Origin: JANPBY01 sp963851405
GTDB taxonomy: Bacteria; Actinomycetota; Actinomycetes; DATJPE01
Assembly: GCA_963851405.1 (NCBI GenBank)
Contig: CAWKPB010000001.1
Span: forward strand, 124,001 to 188,000
Direction of reading: 5' to 3'
DNA: 64,000 bases
In this document: piece after piece, positions 52,105-62,500 of the stretch
Position numbering within the stretch: position 1 is the first letter of the stretch
Layout of the letters: the number at the start of each line of letters is the position of its first letter
Notes under the pieces: model-generated
Database searches by the model: none
Seen by the model: the letters and a program-made list of their open reading frames with translations, nothing else
Told to the model about the DNA's origin: nothing
Translations under genes and position numbers: made by a program

Positions 52105-52722
52105 GTGAGGCCCAATCGGCTCGAAGCCTTCAGCGACGGCGTACTCGCCATCATCATCACCATCATGGTGCTCGAACTACGCGCCCCGCTGGCCGAAGAA
52201 GGGGCCGCTACGTTCGCTGATCTCTGGCACGAGGAGACGTATCTGGTCTTCTTCAGCTACCTGCTCAGCTTCATGTACATCGCCATCTACTGGAACAACC
52301 ACCATCACCTGATGAAGACCGTCGATCACGTGACCGGCGCGATCCTGTGGGCAAACATGGCGTTGCTCTTCTGCTTGTCTCTGCTTCCGTTCGCGACCAG
52401 TTGGCTCGGCGAGAACGTCGGAGATCCAGCTCCGGCGGCGGCGTACGGCATCGTCCTCGTGGCGGCTGCGGCGGCATACACCGCGCTCGTGCAGGCGATC
52501 ATCCACAGTCAGGGCGAGAACTCGATCACCGCCCGCGCCATGGGTAAGGACTCCAAAGGGGTTCTGTCGTTGATCGGCTACCTGGTATCGATTCCCGCCG
52601 CGTACGTCTCCGTCTGGATCTCCTACGCCATCTTCGTCGCAGTGGCCATCGTCTGGGTCGTGCCGGACCGACGGATCGAGCGTGTCCTCGCCGAAGAGGG
52701 CCGACTCGATACTCCCGACTAG
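52105..52722 (+). CDS. TMEM175-family (DUF1211) membrane protein
   Basis: 205 residues from GTG 52105, six bases after CGGAGG; an ATG six bases upstream would leave no spacing. RPNRLEAFSDGVLAIIITIMVLELR is the conserved first helix (R-x3-FSDG signature), followed by NHHHLMKTVDHV and five further helices. Bacterial TMEM175 proteins form K+-permeable channels. Transcribed divergently from the aminotransferase pair. The HHH cluster after helix 2 is also family-typical. Confidence 0.9.
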   Translation: MRPNRLEAFSDGVLAIIITIMVLELRAPLAEEGAATFADLWHEETYLVFFSYLLSFMYIAIYWNNHHHLMKTVDHVTGAILWANMALLFCLSLLPFATSWLGENVGDPAPAAAYGIVLVAAAAAYTALVQAIIHSQGENSITARAMGKDSKGVLSLIGYLVSIPAAYVSVWISYAIFVAVAIVWVVPDRRIERVLAEEGRLDTPD

Positions 52723-52770
52723 CGCAACTGGTCCTGCGCGTTCAAACGGCAACTGACTTAGGTTGGAGTT

Positions 52771-53736
52771 GTGCCTTCCGCCGCCAAGTCGCCGGCCGTC
52801 GAGATTGAGGTTGGCGACCGCGAGGTCCGTATCTCCAACCCTGACCGGATCTATTTCCCGGACCTCGGCGCGACGAAATTGGACCTGGTCAACTATTACC
52901 TCTGCGTCGGAGACGGCATCGTCAACGCCCTTCGGGAACGACCGTGCATGCTGCACCGCTTCCCGAATGGAATCACTGGCGACAAGGTCCACCAAAAGCG
53001 GCTCCCGGCAGGCGCTCCCCCCTGGGTGGAGACCGTGCGCCTGCACTTCCCTCGCTACAACCGAACCGCTGACGAGCTGTGCGTGACTGAACTTGCCAGC
53101 GTCATCTGGGCCGTTCAGATGTCCACCGTGGAGTTTCATCCCTGGAACAGCCGCCGCGCCGACCCTGAGCAACCCGACGAATGGCGTATCGATCTCGACC
53201 CGATGCCTGAGTGCGACTTTGGCACCGTGCGCCGGGTGGCCCACCTCGCGCATGGCGTCCTTGACGAGCTCGGTGCTGTCGGGTGGCCCAAGACCAGCGG
53301 CGGCAAGGGCTTGCACATCCATGTCCGTATCGAGCCGACGTACGGCTTCGCCGACCTGCGGCGCGCGGCCCTCGCTTTCGCGCGGGAGGTGGAACGACGT
53401 GCCGGCGGGGACGCTACAACGAGCTGGTGGCGCAAGGACCGAGACCCGACTTCGGTGTTCGTGGACTACAACCAGAACGCCCGTGACCACACGATCGCCT
53501 CGGCCTACAGCGTGCGGGGCAACTCGCGGGCGACCGTCTCGGCTCCGTTGGCCTGGGGAGAGGTCGAGGTGGCGGTCCCGGACGACTTCACGATCCGCAC
53601 CGTCCCGGCTCGCTACGCCGAGCTCGGCGATCTACACGCCCAGATCGACGGTTCGGTGTTCTCCCTCGACCCGCTGCTGGAGTGGGCTGCTCGCGACGAA
53701 CTCCAGGGGGCAGCACCGCCCGAACCAGCCCCGTAG
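52771..53736 (+). CDS. LigD-type DNA polymerase/primase domain protein (stand-alone)
   Basis: 321 residues from GTG 52771. LigD PolDom features: the catalytic DxD at D141/D143 (RIDLDPMPECDF), the SGGKGLHIHV loop (176-185), and D232 in VFVDYNQNARDHTI. Nuclease and ligase domains are absent, and no ligD or ku gene is next to it, so it is a polymerase-only paralogue as found in several actinobacteria. Expected to fill gaps and add ribonucleotides in end-joining or base repair. Convergent with the ClC gene. Confidence 0.93.
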   Translation: MPSAAKSPAVEIEVGDREVRISNPDRIYFPDLGATKLDLVNYYLCVGDGIVNALRERPCMLHRFPNGITGDKVHQKRLPAGAPPWVETVRLHFPRYNRTADELCVTELASVIWAVQMSTVEFHPWNSRRADPEQPDEWRIDLDPMPECDFGTVRRVAHLAHGVLDELGAVGWPKTSGGKGLHIHVRIEPTYGFADLRRAALAFAREVERRAGGDATTSWWRKDRDPTSVFVDYNQNARDHTIASAYSVRGNSRATVSAPLAWGEVEVAVPDDFTIRTVPARYAELGDLHAQIDGSVFSLDPLLEWAARDELQGAAPPEPAP

Positions 53737-53750
53737 GGGGTCGTGCCCCC
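53736..53750. terminator. Short convergent hairpin between the LigD-like and ClC genes
   Basis: GGGGG - TCGTG - CCCCC immediately after the LigD-like stop codon and 11 bp before the end of the ClC gene. It is five base pairs only, but positioned where a bidirectional terminator is expected. No U-run. Confidence 0.35.
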
Positions 53751-53761
53751 CCCGCGGTCGG

Positions 53762-55126
53762 TTAGGCAGCCGCGGGGGTGGAGGAGATGTCAGCAGCGGG
53801 TGGGGCGTCGCTGCGCCTTGCGGCCAAGACCAAGGTCGCGATGTAGGCGACCACCACGGAGACGATGATGATGGGGGCGGTATCGAGGCCGCCGCTTGTG
53901 GTCATCAGCGTAGCCAGCAGTACCGCGGACAAGGGCAACCTCAGGACCGAGACCGCCATCGCGCCGAGCAATGCTGCAACGGCCGGCGTCTCGGACATCC
54001 CTGGCAGATCGGCCGCCATCAGGCCGGCCACCGCTCCGAGGAACAACGCCGGGAAGGTCGGACCTCCGCGGAAGCTGCCCATGGACAGGCTCCAAGCGGC
54101 ACCTTTGAAAACGAACAGCAGGACCAGCGTCACCAACGAGAGCGTGGGTGCCTGATCGATCAGGGCGTTGAACGCGTCCTGGCCGGAGAACAGCACCGTC
54201 GTCGCCGGGAGATCCGTGAGCGCCGCGAACACCACAGCGAAGACCCCGACCAGCACCGCTACCATCGGCATCAGCAGCCACGGACGTTGCTTGACCACAT
54301 GATCGGACCGGCGCGAACCTTCAAGGACAATAGAGACCACGACGGCAGCGACCAAGGCCAGCGGGATGGTCCACAGGATCTGTGCCGCCGTCACTTCGGT
54401 CATGGCAGGCAGCGCGAGCGGGGCCAGGGCGTAGTCATTCGAGCTCAGACCGGCCCAGGTCCCTAACCCTAGGAAGACGAGGGACCCGATCCCCGCAGCG
54501 ACGAGGCCCGGCAGCAAGATCACCGGCAGCATGGCCCCTCCTAGCCCTGCCGCCTCGATGATGATGACGGCGCCGATGATCGGCGATCCGAACAAGCTGG
54601 CGATCGCCGCGAAAGCAGCCGCTGCCGCCACGATCGAGAGAACCTGGTCAGGCGTGTCTTTGCGTAGCAGCCGGACGGCCCAAATCGCGAGTGCACCACC
54701 ACCAGCGATCAACGGCGCCTCCGGGCCGAGCACGAGTCCGAGCCCGATCGACGCCAAGGCTGCCGCAACGATCCCCGCCAGCTCGACGGGTTGCGAAGCC
54801 CCGGCCTTCAGCCCCTGGTAAGGGATATGACCCCCCGTACCCGGGAGCCGATAGACGGCAAACGCCGTCAACAGGCCGGCGATGGCGAGCACGGGCAGCG
54901 GCCACCACCACGGCATCGCGGCGAACCCCAGCGCGGCCGGCAGGTCCTCATAGATCCAGGGCTGCAACCGCGAAATGAGTTCAAGGAAACACCAGGCAGC
55001 GAAAGACACCACCAGGCCGACCAATGCGGCGAGGAGGAGGAGCCGGCGGTACTGCTTGCTGCGCATCAGCGCGCCTGGGTCGACCGCGGCCGCCGGACCG
55101 GCGCTTGGCGTTGCCGCCTCTGACAT
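53762..55126 (-). CDS. Voltage-gated chloride channel (ClC) family protein
   Basis: 454 residues, about 10-12 membrane helices. Selectivity motifs are visible in variant form: GLVLGPEAPLIAGGG (E136 is the gating Glu; Ala replaces the usual Gly) and GSFRGGPTFPALFLGAVAG near residue 350-370. The LPGTGGHIPYQGLK segment near residue 95 corresponds to the GSGIP-like loop. Function: chloride channel or Cl-/H+ exchange in acid or ion homeostasis. Followed by SulP on the same strand upstream (119 bp). Confidence 0.9.
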   Translation of the reverse strand: MSEAATPSAGPAAAVDPGALMRSKQYRRLLLLAALVGLVVSFAAWCFLELISRLQPWIYEDLPAALGFAAMPWWWPLPVLAIAGLLTAFAVYRLPGTGGHIPYQGLKAGASQPVELAGIVAAALASIGLGLVLGPEAPLIAGGGALAIWAVRLLRKDTPDQVLSIVAAAAAFAAIASLFGSPIIGAVIIIEAAGLGGAMLPVILLPGLVAAGIGSLVFLGLGTWAGLSSNDYALAPLALPAMTEVTAAQILWTIPLALVAAVVVSIVLEGSRRSDHVVKQRPWLLMPMVAVLVGVFAVVFAALTDLPATTVLFSGQDAFNALIDQAPTLSLVTLVLLFVFKGAAWSLSMGSFRGGPTFPALFLGAVAGLMAADLPGMSETPAVAALLGAMAVSVLRLPLSAVLLATLMTTSGGLDTAPIIIVSVVVAYIATLVLAARRSDAPPAADISSTPAAA

Positions 55127-55245
55127 GTCGCCTCCGAGGTCTCCGGTTCATGCGGTTGATGACGAGATCGCGAGGTCGAGCAGCCTAGTCGCGAGGTCAC
55201 ATCGTGCTTGCGAAGGTGCCACCGCTGCCGCCGTGCTGATCCACG

Positions 55246-57168
55246 TTAACTGTGGTTCTTACCCTTCTTGGTCTTCGACTTCTTCCCATTGCCGTTCTTG
55301 TCGTTGCCGTTCTTGTCGTTGCCGTTCTTCCCATTGCCGTTCTTGTCGTTGCCGTGTCCGCCCTTCTTGCCCTTGCGTGCCCTGCGCTCCCCCTCCTCGT
55401 CCCGCTCGTCCACGGATTCGAGGTCCGCAGGGGCAATCCGTTCGTCTCCGTTGTCGACTTCCCCTTCGACCAGTGTCTGATGCTGCGCAGCTCGTACCCC
55501 GGCCGAGATGCTGTGCCACATGTGCTCGCCACCGAGCTCGTCCTCGAACCCGGTTCGCTTCAACACCCCACGGACGAAGTGGAAGACCCGGACCAGGTAG
55601 AGCTCGATGCCGCTCTCCCGCAGTTCATGCAGAAGGCCCATCATCATGTCGGCGCTGCTGGTGTCGAGTTGATTGGTGGACTCCAGGTCGAGGATCACCG
55701 CCTGGACCCCCGGTGCAGCGGCCACAGCCGCGAGAACATCCCCGCGAACGTCCTCGGCGTTAACCCAAAAGATCGGCGCGTCCAGACGTAGCACCAGAAT
55801 TCCCGGAACCGTGGTCCGCTCAGGATGACGGCTGACGCTCCCCCAGGCGGCCTTCTCGCCATGGATCTTGCCCATGACGTCTGCGTCCACCTTGCTCGAC
55901 CGGTAAATCAATCCGAGGACAGACTGGCCGATGGCGGCTAGCAGCCCGTACAAAGTCCCCAGGATCAGGACGCCGCCGAGCGCCGCCATGGCCCCGACGA
56001 AGTCATTACGGCGGATGGCCCGATAACGCTTAAGGGCGGCTACGTCCATCAGCCCCCAGACGGCATTGATGACAATCGCCGACAGGACGGCCAGAGGGAG
56101 GGCGGCGATCGACCCGACGAAGGCCACCAGGAAGATCACCACGATCACGGCAGTGGACAGCCCGACGATCTGCGACCCCCCACGGGCTTGGCTCACCGCG
56201 GCAGTCTTGGACAAGCTGCCCGCGACGCCGAGGCCGCCGGACAGGCCGGCACCGACGTTGGCTGCCCCGGTCGCCACCAGCTCGGTGTTGGCCTGGATGC
56301 GGTAGCCACCGGACTGGGCAAACAGCCGAGCCGCGGACAGTCCCTCAGCCAGCCCCACCAGGGCCAAGGCCGCGCCGCCAAAGGCCGCACCGGGCCACAG
56401 ATCAACCGGTATGCCCGGAAGCCCCAGTGGAGGGAGCCCATCGGGCACCGTTCCAACAGTGATGACACCGCGCGCGGCCAGGTCGAGACCGGTCGATGCC
56501 GCGATCCCGCCGATCAGCACGATCAGCGCCCATGGGAACCGCGGTGCTAGAGCCCCTCCGACGAACAGCACGACGAGTGCCACCAGTGCGACGGCCAACG
56601 TCTCCGCTTGGATATCCGGGACCTCACCGATCACGACGGCCAGCTGGCGAAAGACATTTCCGGTGCCACGTGTGACACCCAGAATGTTCGGCAGTTCGCC
56701 GATGACGATCACCACGGTGAGGCCGAACACGAAGCCGGTCACGATGGGCTTGCTCAAGAACTCCGCGATCCAGCCGAGCCCCAGAAAACCCGCCAACATC
56801 AGAACCATGCCGGCAGTGATGGCCAGGGCAGAAGTCAGTGAAACCGCGAGCGCCGGGTCACCCCTGGACTGGGCTGCGACCAGGGAGCCGGAGAGGACGG
56901 ACACGGTGGAGACCGGCCCGACAATCAGCTGTCGGGAGGAGCCAAGCAGTGCGTATGCAAGCAATGCGAACGGAATCGCGTACAGACCCATCTGTACGGG
57001 GACGCCAGCAATGGCCGCGTAGCCCAACGCCTGCGGAATCATCAGGGCTGCGACGAGCACCCCGGCCAACAGATCCCGACCCAGGTGCCTGCGCTCGTAT
57101 ACCGGTAGCCAGGTCAGAATGGGGAGCCGTCGATGGAGTTGGCGGCCCGTGGCCTCCCGCAACTCCAT
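55246..57168 (-). CDS. SulP family anion transporter with STAS domain and repeat tail
   Basis: 640 residues from ATG 57166-57168. Membrane part of about 12 helices begins LPILTWLPVYERRHLGRDLLAGVLVAALMIPQALGYAAIAGVP and includes SLSKTAAVSQARGGSQIVGLSTAV. The STAS domain (about 455-565) has LRLDAPIFWVNAED and VILDLESTNQLDTSSADMMMG. The last 60 residues are charged and end in five 5-residue repeats (GNDKN/GNGKN) and Lys-rich KKSKTKKGKNHS. Anion substrate (sulfate, bicarbonate or other) is not predictable. Confidence 0.93.
   Translation of the reverse strand: MELREATGRQLHRRLPILTWLPVYERRHLGRDLLAGVLVAALMIPQALGYAAIAGVPVQMGLYAIPFALLAYALLGSSRQLIVGPVSTVSVLSGSLVAAQSRGDPALAVSLTSALAITAGMVLMLAGFLGLGWIAEFLSKPIVTGFVFGLTVVIVIGELPNILGVTRGTGNVFRQLAVVIGEVPDIQAETLAVALVALVVLFVGGALAPRFPWALIVLIGGIAASTGLDLAARGVITVGTVPDGLPPLGLPGIPVDLWPGAAFGGAALALVGLAEGLSAARLFAQSGGYRIQANTELVATGAANVGAGLSGGLGVAGSLSKTAAVSQARGGSQIVGLSTAVIVVIFLVAFVGSIAALPLAVLSAIVINAVWGLMDVAALKRYRAIRRNDFVGAMAALGGVLILGTLYGLLAAIGQSVLGLIYRSSKVDADVMGKIHGEKAAWGSVSRHPERTTVPGILVLRLDAPIFWVNAEDVRGDVLAAVAAAPGVQAVILDLESTNQLDTSSADMMMGLLHELRESGIELYLVRVFHFVRGVLKRTGFEDELGGEHMWHSISAGVRAAQHQTLVEGEVDNGDERIAPADLESVDERDEEGERRARKGKKGGHGNDKNGNGKNGNDKNGNDKNGNGKKSKTKKGKNHS
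55281..55355. repeat. Five tandem 15-bp repeats in the SulP C-terminus
   Basis: Five perfect consecutive 15-mers, alternating TCTTGTCGTTGCCGT and TCTTCCCATTGCCGT variants (plus strand), encoding GN(D/G)KN on the minus strand. Copy number could change by slippage. Confidence 0.9.
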
Positions 57169-57568
57169 GGGGCGTGCACGCTCCGTTCCGCGATTTGGTG
57201 GTCGCCGAAACCGTAGTGCGTGCGCTCATCCGCCGGGTAGCCCTCCTGGCGCGGAGGAGTAGGAGGATGCAACCGGAAGTGGTTCAGCTACACCGCGCAT
57301 TCGTTCCAAGCAATACCTGGCCCGCTGTAACCGTCGGCGGCCTCCGTGCCTGTGAATCTGTTGACAGACAAACACCCTGGTCGACACCTGGGTGACGCCG
57401 AACGTAACCCGAGAGGTGGCTACTGCCACGCTTCAAGAAGCCGGGCTCAGGTCATGTAGCAGCGGACGAGGCCTTCCAGCGCGCTCTCTACACGTCGATG
57501 GCGTTCACCCGCTCGTAGCCATGGGCTCTGGCCGCGAACAGGGACCGAGCCCCCGCACCCGTCACCGA
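57169..57568. other. 400-bp intergenic region without a convincing gene
   Basis: Between SulP start and the 3' end of the zinc-ribbon membrane protein gene. Open frames of up to 75 codons on either strand lack ribosome sites and have shadow-like composition. A TTGACA (about 57359-57364, plus strand) has no matching -10. This region probably holds the SulP promoter and leader; no riboswitch pattern was recognised. Confidence 0.5.
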
Positions 57569-59509
57569 TCAGTGCAGATCCGTGAGGAAACGACGGGCAT
57601 GTCGTCCGCGGCTACGTAGCCACTCCAATCGGGCCCCGAGCACGAACAGGATCGCGCCGGCCAGCCCGATGGCCACCCAGCGCGGTAGTGCCGAAGCCCC
57701 GCTCCAGACCTGAGCAGCCGCGACGAGGATCAGCGCGGTCGTCGCCGGGACGACCAATCCAGACAACCGACGTCGAACCCCCACGGCCAGTACGGCGACA
57801 CTGACCGCGAGCAGAACGACCAGCCGCACCAGTCCCTCCGTCGTGGTCTGGTCCGGGTAGTCCGACACCCAGGGCGCGCCCCAGCACTCGAGGGCTGACG
57901 GGATCAGTGCCATCGCGACGCCGGGGCCGAGCCATCCCAGCGAACTGGTCTCGCGTACCCGATGCCACAGGTAACCGGCCGCTAGCAGCAAGACGGCGAA
58001 GGGCAGCGCCCACGACTCGACCACCTCGGGGACCGAAGCCGTCGCCGGCGCGATGCTGAGCCAGGCCAACTCGCCGGCGAAAGCAGCGGGCCACGCCATG
58101 GCCGGCTCGATCTCGCGGCCCGCCACCACAAACCAGGTCAAGGACACGATGGCCAACAGCCACGAGATCTGGATCCAGACCTCGTGCGTGTTGTCCTGCG
58201 GTTGCGTGATGGCCAGCCGCCCCAGGCCCCAGGTCGCCCACGCCGCAGCCGACGCGAGCAGCCCTGCCCGTGCGTACCCAGCCCGGAGCAATATCGCCAA
58301 CGTCGCACTGCCCGCGAGCCCGGCCAGGACCGCCAACCACACTCCGTCGACATCGACCGGGACCAGCAGCGCCAGGCCAAGGGAGATTCCGAGGAGAGCG
58401 GCGGCGCTCAGGCCGGCCAACTCGAGGCCGGTACGACGCCAAGTCCATGAGACCGCTACGGCGGTGATCACGGTGGCCACCAGGGTGCCCGTAAACGCGG
58501 CTGCGTCGAGATCCGAGACCCACACCAACCACGTGATCCCCGACAGCACCACGGCTAGGACAGCGGCGACGCTCATCGCGGCACGGTCGCCAGCGAGCCG
58601 TTGGGAGAGGTATGGCCCCGCGGCCAGGCCCACCGACACAAGGAGCGTCACCGTGACCGCGATCGCCGCCCACGGTGCCTCGCTGTCCGCCAGTCCGACA
58701 GCGAAATACAGGGTCGTGAACAGACCCGCGCAAGCAACGGTTGACCACCCGAGCCAGACCCAGGCCCGAAGGCTGAACCAATGACCCAGGCCGAGGCAGA
58801 GGGAGGCGAGCGCCCAGGTGACCACCGGGAAGTAGGGGACTTCCAGGTCGAACCAGTCGTCGGGCACCAAGCCCAACGCTGGAGCAGCCAAGATGTCGAT
58901 CGTGGCCAAACCGAACGCAACCACCGCCAGGGCTTCGGCCGTCCCTGGCATGCGCCGGGCAAGCCAGATCGCCAAGGCGCCGAAGCCCAGCGTGGCCAGA
59001 CCCATCACGCCGACCTGCCCGCCGGCCCCGAGGCTGTCCCACACCACTGCGGTGAACACGATTCCCGCGACGATCAGAAGCGCCGCGCCCAGACCCAGCA
59101 GGAGGTTCTGCAGTCCGTGCCCGGGCGGCTGAGCCGTCGGCACGAGCTCGCCCCCGGCCTGTTGAGCCTCTGCAGTAGCTCCGGGTGCATCCCACACTTC
59201 GTAGGCCCGCGAAGTCGCCGGGTCAGGCTTCGGCTCGCCGAGGGAGACGCGTTCCTGCAGCCAGGCCAAGCGTTGGCTCAGGTAGGCGGCCTCGGCGAGG
59301 TACCCCGCGTAGGCCGGGTGCCCGTTCGAACAACTGACCATCCCCTCGACGTCCGCTGTCGCCGAGAACGGCGCACCACAGATCGGGCACGGCACAGCCG
59401 CACTCGTTTCGTCTGCGGTCTCGGGTGGCTGTCCCCTCTCAGGTATCGCCAATTCGGACGCAGCGTGGCGGGGCCCCGACTCCGCCGACTCACCATCGGT
59501 AGACACCAC
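57569..59509 (-). CDS. Large polytopic membrane protein with N-terminal zinc ribbon (SCO7613-like)
   Basis: 646 residues. After a disordered 35-residue head comes a zinc ribbon C41-x2-C44 ... C60-x3-H64 (CPICG...CSNGHPAYAG), a helical segment AAYLSQRLAWLQERVSLG, a Pro/Ala linker, then about 16-18 membrane helices in an Ala/Leu/Val/Trp-rich array. Architecture matches actinobacterial proteins named after SCO7613, with no known function. The N-terminus would be cytoplasmic. It lies 80 bp after the surface-protein gene on the same strand. Confidence 0.82.
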   Translation of the reverse strand: MVSTDGESAESGPRHAASELAIPERGQPPETADETSAAVPCPICGAPFSATADVEGMVSCSNGHPAYAGYLAEAAYLSQRLAWLQERVSLGEPKPDPATSRAYEVWDAPGATAEAQQAGGELVPTAQPPGHGLQNLLLGLGAALLIVAGIVFTAVVWDSLGAGGQVGVMGLATLGFGALAIWLARRMPGTAEALAVVAFGLATIDILAAPALGLVPDDWFDLEVPYFPVVTWALASLCLGLGHWFSLRAWVWLGWSTVACAGLFTTLYFAVGLADSEAPWAAIAVTVTLLVSVGLAAGPYLSQRLAGDRAAMSVAAVLAVVLSGITWLVWVSDLDAAAFTGTLVATVITAVAVSWTWRRTGLELAGLSAAALLGISLGLALLVPVDVDGVWLAVLAGLAGSATLAILLRAGYARAGLLASAAAWATWGLGRLAITQPQDNTHEVWIQISWLLAIVSLTWFVVAGREIEPAMAWPAAFAGELAWLSIAPATASVPEVVESWALPFAVLLLAAGYLWHRVRETSSLGWLGPGVAMALIPSALECWGAPWVSDYPDQTTTEGLVRLVVLLAVSVAVLAVGVRRRLSGLVVPATTALILVAAAQVWSGASALPRWVAIGLAGAILFVLGARLEWLRSRGRHARRFLTDLH

Positions 59510-59589
59510 GCCACCTCCTACCCGAGCCTCTCACCCGGAGGTCTCAAGCCGCAGCCAAAGGAGCCGTACGTCGTCCCAATCTCGAAGGG

Positions 59590-62500
59590 TTAGGCCACCC
59601 GAGGTGAGCGCGAGCGTACGAGCCGCAGGGCGACGCCGACGCCGACCAGCAGCAGCCCCACCCAGATCGCGCCACGGCCGGTGCCCCCCGTACCGGGGAG
59701 GTTGTCTTCAGTGTCGATGCTCGAGCCCAGCACCCCGGTCGCGGCGGTCGAGGCGTTGTTGTCGGCCTTGGGGTCAAAAGTCGTCGCTGACACATCCGCG
59801 TTGTTCGTGATCCGGGTTGCGCTCGAAGGTGCCTTGACGACCAAGGTGATACCCGGGGCAGATGCGTCGCTCGCAAGCGAGGGTCGCGTGCAGGTCACGG
59901 TGACATTCGCATCGTTCGCACACGCCCACCCGTCTCCCTGGGCGGAGACGTACGTGACTCCGTCCGGCAACATGTCAGTGACGACGACGTCCGACGCCGC
60001 ATCGGGGCCAGCGTTATTGACGGTGAGCCGGTAGGAGATCTCGCCCCCCACGTCGACGCTGGCGGGTCCGGTCTTAGCCAGGCTGAGGTCTGCGGCCCCA
60101 GCGACCTCCGTGGTCGCCGAGTCGCTGTTGTTGGAGCCGTCGGGGTCAGCGGTCACCGCCGAGACGCTCGCGCCGTTGACCAGCGTCGCGGCTCTCTCCG
60201 GCGCACTGACCTCGACGGAGATCGACGGAGCTGGGCCTACCGCCAGGGCTGGGCGAGTGCAGGTCACAGACGTGTTCCCGTCGTTGCTGCAGAGCCATCC
60301 CGCCCCCATGGCTGACGCGAAGGTGACGCCCGCGGGCAGTGCGTCGGTCACCGAGACGTCTGCGGCGTCCGACGGACCAGCGTTGGAGACGTCCAGCGTG
60401 TAGAGGACGGATTCCCCTGGACCGACGGACGCGGGCGCGCCCTTGCTCACCGATAGGTCGGCCAGCGCCGTGATCGTGGTATCGACCGAGTCGTCGTTGT
60501 TGGACAAGTCCGGGTCGGGAGTGGAGGCCAACACCTCGACCTCGTTGGTGAGCACCGTCGCCGCCTCCGGGGCCGTGACCTCGATCGTGATCGGCGGTGC
60601 CGGCCCCGCCGCCAGGCTGGGACGCGTGCACGTCACAGAAGCGTCGCCCGCGTTGACACACAACCACCCCGATCCGGAGGCCGACTCGAAGAACACTCCG
60701 GCTGGGAGTGTGTCGGTGACCTCCACCGTGTCCGCGTCGGACGGACCGAGATTCGAGACGTCAAGTTCGTACATGACCGTCTCCCCAGCGCCCGCGGTCG
60801 CCGGGCCGGACTTGTCGATGGCCAGGTCGGCGCTCGCGCTGACGACCGTGTCGAGGGAGTCAACGTTGTTGGACGGGTCCGGATCAGCGGTGTCGGCCGT
60901 GACGGAGACGTCGTTGGTCAAGGTCGTCGCTGGTCCGGCGCGGTGACCTCCACCGTGATCACGGGAGCGGTCGCCCCGGAGGCCGAGAGACCCTCGATCA
61001 CAGGTCACGGAGACACCGCACGTTGTTGCACGTCCAGCCGGTCCCGTCCGCCGAGACGAAGGTGACGCCGGTCGGGAGGGTGTCCGTGACAGACACGTTT
61101 GCCGCGCTGGCCGGGCCGGCGTTGGCCACACTCAGTTGATAGGAGATCGCGGCCCCGGCCATCACGCTCAGCGGACCGGTCTTGTCGACCGAGAGGTCGG
61201 CGCACTCCGCCCCCCCGCTGACGCCGGGGATCGTTGCCGGACTGGCGATCGCGGTCTGGCCCGCGGCACCGGGAGCGGAACCGTAGCACGAGGTTCCCGG
61301 TGGTAGTGATTCCGTGGTCTCCTCCGGCCACTGAAGTCGAGGTCGGTGCGCTCGACGTGATGATCCAGCCGCCTCCGCCGCCGCCCCCGGGACCGTGTGC
61401 GTTGTTCGCTCCGGATTGCGTCCGCCACGCATCGCCTCCGCGCCCACCGTTCGCGACCAGGGTGGCGCCGGCCAGCGAGCCGCTCGGGGACGTGAGGACG
61501 ATGCTGCCACCTGCGCCGCCCCCGCCTCCGCCGTCGTTGGCGGTGTTGTTGTAGGCCGCTGTGCCATTGGCTGTGATCGTGCCCGAGCCGGCGACGGTGC
61601 CGGCACGGATCAGGACCACGCCGCCGCCAGAGGCGCCGTCCGCTGCGGGCGGCGCGAAGTTGTTAGAGGTGCCGGCTCCCCCTCCACCACCCAGGAAGAC
61701 GCGAGCGGACGTAGCAGGCAGGCCGACCCCGCCGTACCCTCCGCGGTCCAGGCTGGAGTTCCAGGTGAGGCCTCCCTGGCCGCCTGCACCGCCGTTGCCC
61801 CCTCCCCCGCCACCCGAGTTCTGGTCGTTGTTCGACGGCCGGCCGTCGGTGCCGCCTCCGCCGGCGTTGCCAGGTGCTCCTCGGGCTGCATCACCGCCCG
61901 GGTAGCCGTTGCCAGCCGACGTACCCACGGGCGTGCCCGCGATGCCCTCGGCCTTGTTTCCATTCGCATTCAGGGTCGCGCTAGTGACCACGTCGGTATT
62001 GGACAACCCGGCGGCACCGCCACGCTGGATGCCTGCACCCCCACGGAATCCCAGCCCGTTGACGCTGACTGTTCCGGCCAGCGTCAACGCCGCGGTCGTG
62101 TCCAGGGCGAGCACGCCACCGGTGGCCCCGTTCCACCCGGCCGCCGTCAACGTCGAGCTGGTGGTGGCCGTCGTGTATTGCGGGACGCGGATGACCTGGA
62201 AGGTGCGCTGTCCCGCGCCTGCTGTTGCGGCCGCGGAGACGTAGGAGTTCAGTAACCCCGCCCCGCTGCCCAGACCGGAAACGCCGACGCTTCCGCCACT
62301 GACTGTCGAGGTAGCCCGGACGTATTCGTAGGAACCCGACGCGTTGAGCGCGGTGTACCCGGAGGCGGGTGTCGCCGCTGGGGCCCCGTGGCCGTAGGCG
62401 TTGGAGTTGGTGGAGTCGAAGTCGGCACCCTGCACCTGGATGACGAGGAGGAGGTCACCCACAGCGATCGTCTCCGCCGCGCCTCTGGGAGCGCCCACGT

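Noticed and set aside
55281..55355. CRISPR-like array
   Set aside because: The 15-bp units have no spacers and encode an in-frame pentapeptide repeat at the SulP C-terminus.
57612..59195. 527-codon minus-strand frame rich in Arg/Gly
   Set aside because: Same strand but shifted frame of the zinc-ribbon membrane protein; composition is typical of a GC-rich shadow frame.
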